Source: Beijerinckiaceae bacterium (GTDB taxonomy: Bacteria > Pseudomonadota > Alphaproteobacteria > Rhizobiales > Beijerinckiaceae). Taken from it: 64,000 nt of DNA. Of the stretch, positions 59,596 through 64,000 are shown in pieces (positions within the stretch are counted from its first letter, which is position 1; every line of letters starts with the position of its first letter). The stretch lies in NCBI GenBank assembly GCA_004298435.1, contig SCSF01000133.1:29291-93290 (forward strand), given 5' to 3'. The translations under genes and the position numbers were made by a program. The notes under the pieces were generated by a model that saw nothing but the letters and a program-made list of their open reading frames with translations, did not search any database and was not told where the DNA came from.

Positions 59596-60714
59596 TTATT
59601 GCGGCGTTCCCTGGCTCTCGAAATAGGCTCGCAGCTCCGCCATCGAACTGAAGTGAGCAACACCATGTTCCGAATGCGCTTCGATCGAGCCATCGGCGTA
59701 CATGATGTAGTTCGTTCCATCCGCATCATAGCGTCCGATGACCGACGGTTTTTCCTTGAACGGAAATTCGGAGGCGAGCTCGTGCGCCATTGGAGGCGGA
59801 GGCTCGACAGCGAACTCATGATGTGAGGTTTCCTCGGCGGGCGAGGCAGCGGCTGGCTCCGTTGCTTCCGGTTTCGCGGCTTCCCGCTGCGCGGCTTCGT
59901 GATGTGCGGTCTGGGTTTCTGCGACCTCCGGAGCCGCGGTCTGTGCGATCGCGGCATCGAATTCCGCGAAGGCATGGTCGAGCCAATCGCCATGCTCGGC
60001 GACAGGTTCGCTTTCGCGCTGCTCCGCCGGTTCTGGAACAGGTGTGACCGGATGAAGCGGCGGCGGTTGGGTCGTCACGGGAGATTCTGCAACCTCCGGC
60101 TCTTTCGGTTCGAGCGCGCGCTCGCCCGACGGTTTCGCCTCGGTCTCGCGGGCGAGGCGCCGCCAAAGATCCTTTACGGAAGGCCTGGCCCGTTCCACCG
60201 GGGGTGGCGGCGCGATGCCCATAGACGCAGCGGCTGCCGGAGTGCGGAGCATTTCGCTTGTCTCGGCAACAAGGAGACCCTCCTGCTTTTCGCTGGCAAC
60301 AGGCTCTGCCGGTGCTTCTGCGGCAACCACGGATTCCGCCTCAGGTGCGGCTTTTTCAGCCGTCTTGTCTGCGCGGGCAGGGAAAGTATGCGGCGGCCAG
60401 GATACCGCAGCAGCAGGCATCGGCAGATCCGCTGCGGGTACACGCGCTGAAGTCTCCTGAAAGGTCTGGCGGACAGAAGCGCCAGACCCGATGCTCAAAG
60501 TCGCTGCGCTCATCTGAAGCAGGGCGCTGATGTGCTCAAGCGTCTTGATAACCCAGGCGACACCGATGAGGAGAAGGCCGCCAACGAGCGCTGTCGTGCC
60601 GGCGATAACGCTCGACCAGCCACGCTCGATCTCGATAATGCCAGAACCGAAGTAAACCGAATAAGCGCCGATGAACAGCAAAAGCAGACCGAGGGCGAAG
60701 AGAACATATTTCAT
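59596..60714 (-). CDS. Membrane-anchored protein with long Ala/Pro/Glu-rich linker and short C-terminal domain
   Basis: Two N-terminal TMs; low-complexity linker; C-terminal KPSVIGRYDADGTNYIMYADGSIEAHSEHGVAHFSSMAELRAYFES. Confidence 0.8.
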   Translation of the reverse strand: MKYVLFALGLLLLFIGAYSVYFGSGIIEIERGWSSVIAGTTALVGGLLLIGVAWVIKTLEHISALLQMSAATLSIGSGASVRQTFQETSARVPAADLPMPAAAVSWPPHTFPARADKTAEKAAPEAESVVAAEAPAEPVASEKQEGLLVAETSEMLRTPAAAASMGIAPPPPVERARPSVKDLWRRLARETEAKPSGERALEPKEPEVAESPVTTQPPPLHPVTPVPEPAEQRESEPVAEHGDWLDHAFAEFDAAIAQTAAPEVAETQTAHHEAAQREAAKPEATEPAAASPAEETSHHEFAVEPPPPMAHELASEFPFKEKPSVIGRYDADGTNYIMYADGSIEAHSEHGVAHFSSMAELRAYFESQGTPQ

Positions 60715-61071
60715 CGTCGTTGAGTCCTACTCTTGGATACGTCTTGAATTTGGTCCTGTGCTCTGGCTTTCGCTAAGCTTGTTGGTTGATGATGATCCAG
60801 ACAGGACAAAACAAATTCTTTCTCACAATCCGTTGCAATACTTTGGGGCAGGATGCAACCTAAACCGGTATCCGCTTTCCCGCCCCTTGGCTCTCAGGCT
60901 CGCGGCATCGCACGAGCCGGGTCGCAGTCCATGACAAGATGTTCCCCTTATGAGCATGGTTGCCTGGAGCGTCTCGCGCGTTAGATTAGCGGATCATCCC
61001 GCTCATGCTATACGAGCTGCGGCAGCTTGATCTCAGCCGGCTCGCCGAGCACTCATCCGAGGAGGTCTCAA

Positions 61072-61680
61072 ATGAAACTCGTACTTCCCGATCTTCCGTT
61101 CGCCTATGATGCGCTTCAACCTTATTTTTCGAGTGAAACATTCGAATATCACCACGACAAGCATCACAAGGCTTATGTCGATAACGCCAATAAGCTTCTC
61201 GAAGGCAATAGTTTGGCGAGCAAACCGCTCGAAACCATAGTCAAGGAGTCTTATGGCAATAACACGGCCCTCTTCAACAACGCCGCACAGCATTATAATC
61301 ACTGCGAATATTGGCGCTCACTGAAGGCGAAGGGCGGCGGTTCCATTCCCGGCTCGCTGGAGAAGGCTCTCATTGATTCTTTCGGTTCCGTGGCCAAGGC
61401 CAAGGAAGATCTTATCAAGGCCGGCGTCGGACAGTTCGGCTCAGGCTGGGCCTGGCTTGCCTTGAAGGGTGGCAAGGTCGTGGTGATGGCCACCAGCAAT
61501 GCCGAGAATCCGCTGGTTCACGGAGCTTCGCCAATTCTGACTGTCGATCTGTGGGAGCACACCTATTACATCGACTACAGGAACCGGCGTAAGGACTACC
61601 TTGAGGCTTATCTCGATCACATGGTGAACTGGGAATATGCGGCGGAGCGCTGCCTCGCTGCGATGAAGCAGGCCGCGTAG
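61072..61680 (+). CDS. sodB: Superoxide dismutase (Fe/Mn family)
   Basis: MKLVLPDLPFAYDALQPYFSSETFEYHHDKHHKAYVDNANKLLEG; FGSGWAWLAL; VDLWEHTYYIDYRNRRKDYLEAYL. Confidence 0.97.
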   Translation: MKLVLPDLPFAYDALQPYFSSETFEYHHDKHHKAYVDNANKLLEGNSLASKPLETIVKESYGNNTALFNNAAQHYNHCEYWRSLKAKGGGSIPGSLEKALIDSFGSVAKAKEDLIKAGVGQFGSGWAWLALKGGKVVVMATSNAENPLVHGASPILTVDLWEHTYYIDYRNRRKDYLEAYLDHMVNWEYAAERCLAAMKQAA

Positions 61681-61876
61681 ATTCTAAGATGAACCCTCTC
61701 CCGCCTGCGGGAGAGGGTGGCAGGCGGAGCCTGCCAGGTGAGGGGAACCTCATCCTGCTTCAGCCCTCATCCGTCATGCCATAGCCCGTTGCTTGCGACG
61801 GGCGTCGCCTTGCAACGCCCTATGGCATGACACCTTCTCCCGTAAACGGGAGAAGGATTCGCGCGATCGTCGTCGA

Positions 61877-63634
61877 TCAGATTTGCGCGACGTTTCTCAA
61901 AAAGCCGTCCACCGTTTCGCTGAGGCGCTTGGCCTGCGTCGCGACATGAGCCGCGGCGTGATGAACTTTCTCGGCCGACAGGTCCGTCTCCGCGGCGCTT
62001 GCCGCGACATGGCTGACATTATCCGCGGCGACTTCCGTACCCGCAGCGGTTTCGGCAACAGTGTCCGAGATTTCGCTCGTCGCATTGGATTGCCGCTGAA
62101 CCGCAACGGCAATGATCTCCGTCGAGCGCTGCGCCTCTGACATGGTGGCGGCGATCGATGCGATCGCTTCAATCACCTTGTCGGTCACGCCCTGAATGGC
62201 GAGCGCATGGCCGCCGATATGCTGCGCGGCTTTCGTCGTCTGGCTCGCGAGCAGTTTCACTTCCTGCGCAACGACTGCGAAGCCGCGGCCGGCTTCGCCA
62301 GCCCGCACCGCCTCGATCGTTGCGTTGAGCGCCAGCATATTGGTCTGTTCGGCAATATTCTGGATGAGGACGATGATCTCGCCGATTTCCTCCGCCTTGG
62401 CGGCGAGCGCATCCGTGGCGCTGCGGGTTTTCGCGCTGGTTTGCGCCGCATCTGCAACGACGCGCCGCGTTTTCGTCACCTGCCGCTCGATTTCGCTGAT
62501 CGATGCGGAAAGATCTTCGGAAGCGCGTGCGACGGTGCGGACATTCTTCGAGGATTCGGTGATGGCAGAGGCCGCCTCGTTCGCCTGCCGGCTGCTTTGC
62601 GTCGCTATCCCGGCCAGATTGGTCGCTGCGAGCGTCATCGCATCGCCTTGCACCTTGACCTGCCCGAGACTGTCGGCGACGGCGAGGCGGAACTCGTCCA
62701 GAAGCTCCTCGAGCCGGTGCCGGCGCGTGTCGGCGCGTGATTGTATGCGCTCCGTCTCCTCTCGCAGGGCCTTGCGTTCGGCAAGCTTTTCTTTGAAGAA
62801 CTGGATCGCGCGTGCAAGCGCGCCGATTTCATCACTCCGCATCCGGCTTGGCACCTCACAGGAAAGATCGCCATTGGCGATCCCGAGCACCGTTTCCGCC
62901 AGCTTTTCCAGAGGCAGTGTGATGTGGCCGAGGCTGATGTGCAGAATAAGCGCGAGAAGCCCCAGGATGAGCAAGCCGCCGGCGGCCGAGCCGATGAACT
63001 CGTATGTCGCCAGCCTCTCCATCAGCTTCAGAGAATAGACAGCCGTAAAATAGGCGATGGGCGCTTTCTGCGAAGAAGATCCATAAAGCGGCCGGTATAC
63101 GGTCAGATAGCCGTCCGCGATTTCATCCGAGGGATAGTCCTGATGCGCGCGTTTCTCGGAAGTGCCTGCTTGGGAAAATGCGGTGAGCGCGCGCGCTCCC
63201 TGCGGCAGAGCGACCAGAATACGGCCCTTGGGATCCTCTATCCTGGCGGCGCGGAAATTTGGATCGAGGCTGAGAGCGCTGAGACGTGCTTCCGCGGTTT
63301 TGAAATCGCCACGGCCGACGAGAGCATTAAGGGACGCCGTGACGATGTGAGTCGACAGATCGACGCTTTCCTGCAAATCACGCATGCCCTTGCGATCATT
63401 ATAAAGGGCGGCGAGCGCGACGATGACGACGAGAGACAGCGCCATCGCCGTGAGAGATGCGCTCAGGACGGAGCGTCGGAACGAATTCTCGCTGACGAGG
63501 GAAGCCGACCTCGAGGTTATGGCCACCCCGCCGACGGTTGGATTTGGTGGGGTGCTGCTGCTCATGCGGTCGGGGTAGAACGATGAAGCGCAAGGGCTTC
63601 GGAGGATCATGGCGGCGTGGAGAGTGCTCTGCAA
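61877..63634 (-). CDS. Methyl-accepting chemotaxis protein (HAMP + MCP signalling domain)
   Basis: Two TMs, HAMP region, [60 protein letters not shown]. Confidence 0.95.
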   Translation of the reverse strand: MQSTLHAAMILRSPCASSFYPDRMSSSTPPNPTVGGVAITSRSASLVSENSFRRSVLSASLTAMALSLVVIVALAALYNDRKGMRDLQESVDLSTHIVTASLNALVGRGDFKTAEARLSALSLDPNFRAARIEDPKGRILVALPQGARALTAFSQAGTSEKRAHQDYPSDEIADGYLTVYRPLYGSSSQKAPIAYFTAVYSLKLMERLATYEFIGSAAGGLLILGLLALILHISLGHITLPLEKLAETVLGIANGDLSCEVPSRMRSDEIGALARAIQFFKEKLAERKALREETERIQSRADTRRHRLEELLDEFRLAVADSLGQVKVQGDAMTLAATNLAGIATQSSRQANEAASAITESSKNVRTVARASEDLSASISEIERQVTKTRRVVADAAQTSAKTRSATDALAAKAEEIGEIIVLIQNIAEQTNMLALNATIEAVRAGEAGRGFAVVAQEVKLLASQTTKAAQHIGGHALAIQGVTDKVIEAIASIAATMSEAQRSTEIIAVAVQRQSNATSEISDTVAETAAGTEVAADNVSHVAASAAETDLSAEKVHHAAAHVATQAKRLSETVDGFLRNVAQI

Positions 63635-63851
63635 TGGCTTAAATTAAGGTTAATTGGTATAAAATGTGCCTCAATAATGCCAAGTTCCGCGCCATGTCGA
63701 GCGGCCAACAGAAGCAGGATCCCTTCTCCCACCGGGAGAAGGAAAGCGCCCAATCATCGAAGCATATGCCTCACTCCTGCTTCGCAACCGCTGCTTTGAC
63801 TTGCGCAGCGATTCACAACATCGTGGCCAGATCGGACGGCCGGACCGGTTC

Positions 63852-64000
63852 ATGTACAGAAACCTTTTTTCGGTAGCGGCCTTCACTCTGCTTTCCAGAG
63901 CGACTGGCTTCATTCGCGATGTCATGCTCGGCGCCGTGCTCGGCGCTGGGCAACTCGCCGATGCCTTCTATGTCGCCTTCCGCCTTCCGAACCATTTCCG
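63852..64000 (+). CDS. murJ: Lipid II flippase MurJ, N-terminal fragment running off the window
   Basis: Hand translation MYRNLFSVAAFTLLSRATGFIRDVMLGAVLGAGQLADAFYVAFRLPNHF. Confidence 0.9.
   Translation, partial: MYRNLFSVAAFTLLSRATGFIRDVMLGAVLGAGQLADAFYVAFRLPNHF

Overview
This 64 kb window is a GC-rich, densely coded chromosomal segment. Codon usage and gene families suggest an alphaproteobacterium of the Hyphomicrobiales/Rhizobiales, possibly near Beijerinckiaceae (inference only). Most of it is core genome: ppdK, a SleB-type hydrolase, a TPR protein, ispE, a polyprenyl synthetase, trmN6-like, glyQ/glyS, xseB, tag, ygfZ-like, a dihydroorotase, pdxH, a dnaJ-like gene, fabI, aroC, a cold-shock gene, bioA/bioF/bioD, a ribB-type gene, sufE, a mucR/ros regulator, an oligopeptidase B-like gene, sodB, an MCP and the start of murJ at the right edge. 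The main points for a second look are: (1) a cobalamin riboswitch upstream of a TonB receptor, a conserved hypothetical and a small polytopic membrane protein with a loop cysteine (BtuM-like uptake candidate), with no BtuCDF visible; (2) a solitary HTH antitoxin-like gene abutting the 3' end of the polyprenyl synthetase gene and followed by a diverged second copy of that gene's C-terminal coding tail; (3) a Pls/PosA-type single-module NRPS; (4) two tandem small secreted proteins sharing SGPAAGxxVxPSTxVQKN; (5) two exported His-rich proteins; (6) mazEF with a perfect operator-like palindrome; (7) a solitary 53-aa Flp-type pilin missing from the ORF track; (8) several dispersed palindromic repeat families, some acting as terminators. 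No tRNA, rRNA, CRISPR array or transposase was seen. All calls come from reading the sequence; no database search was run.
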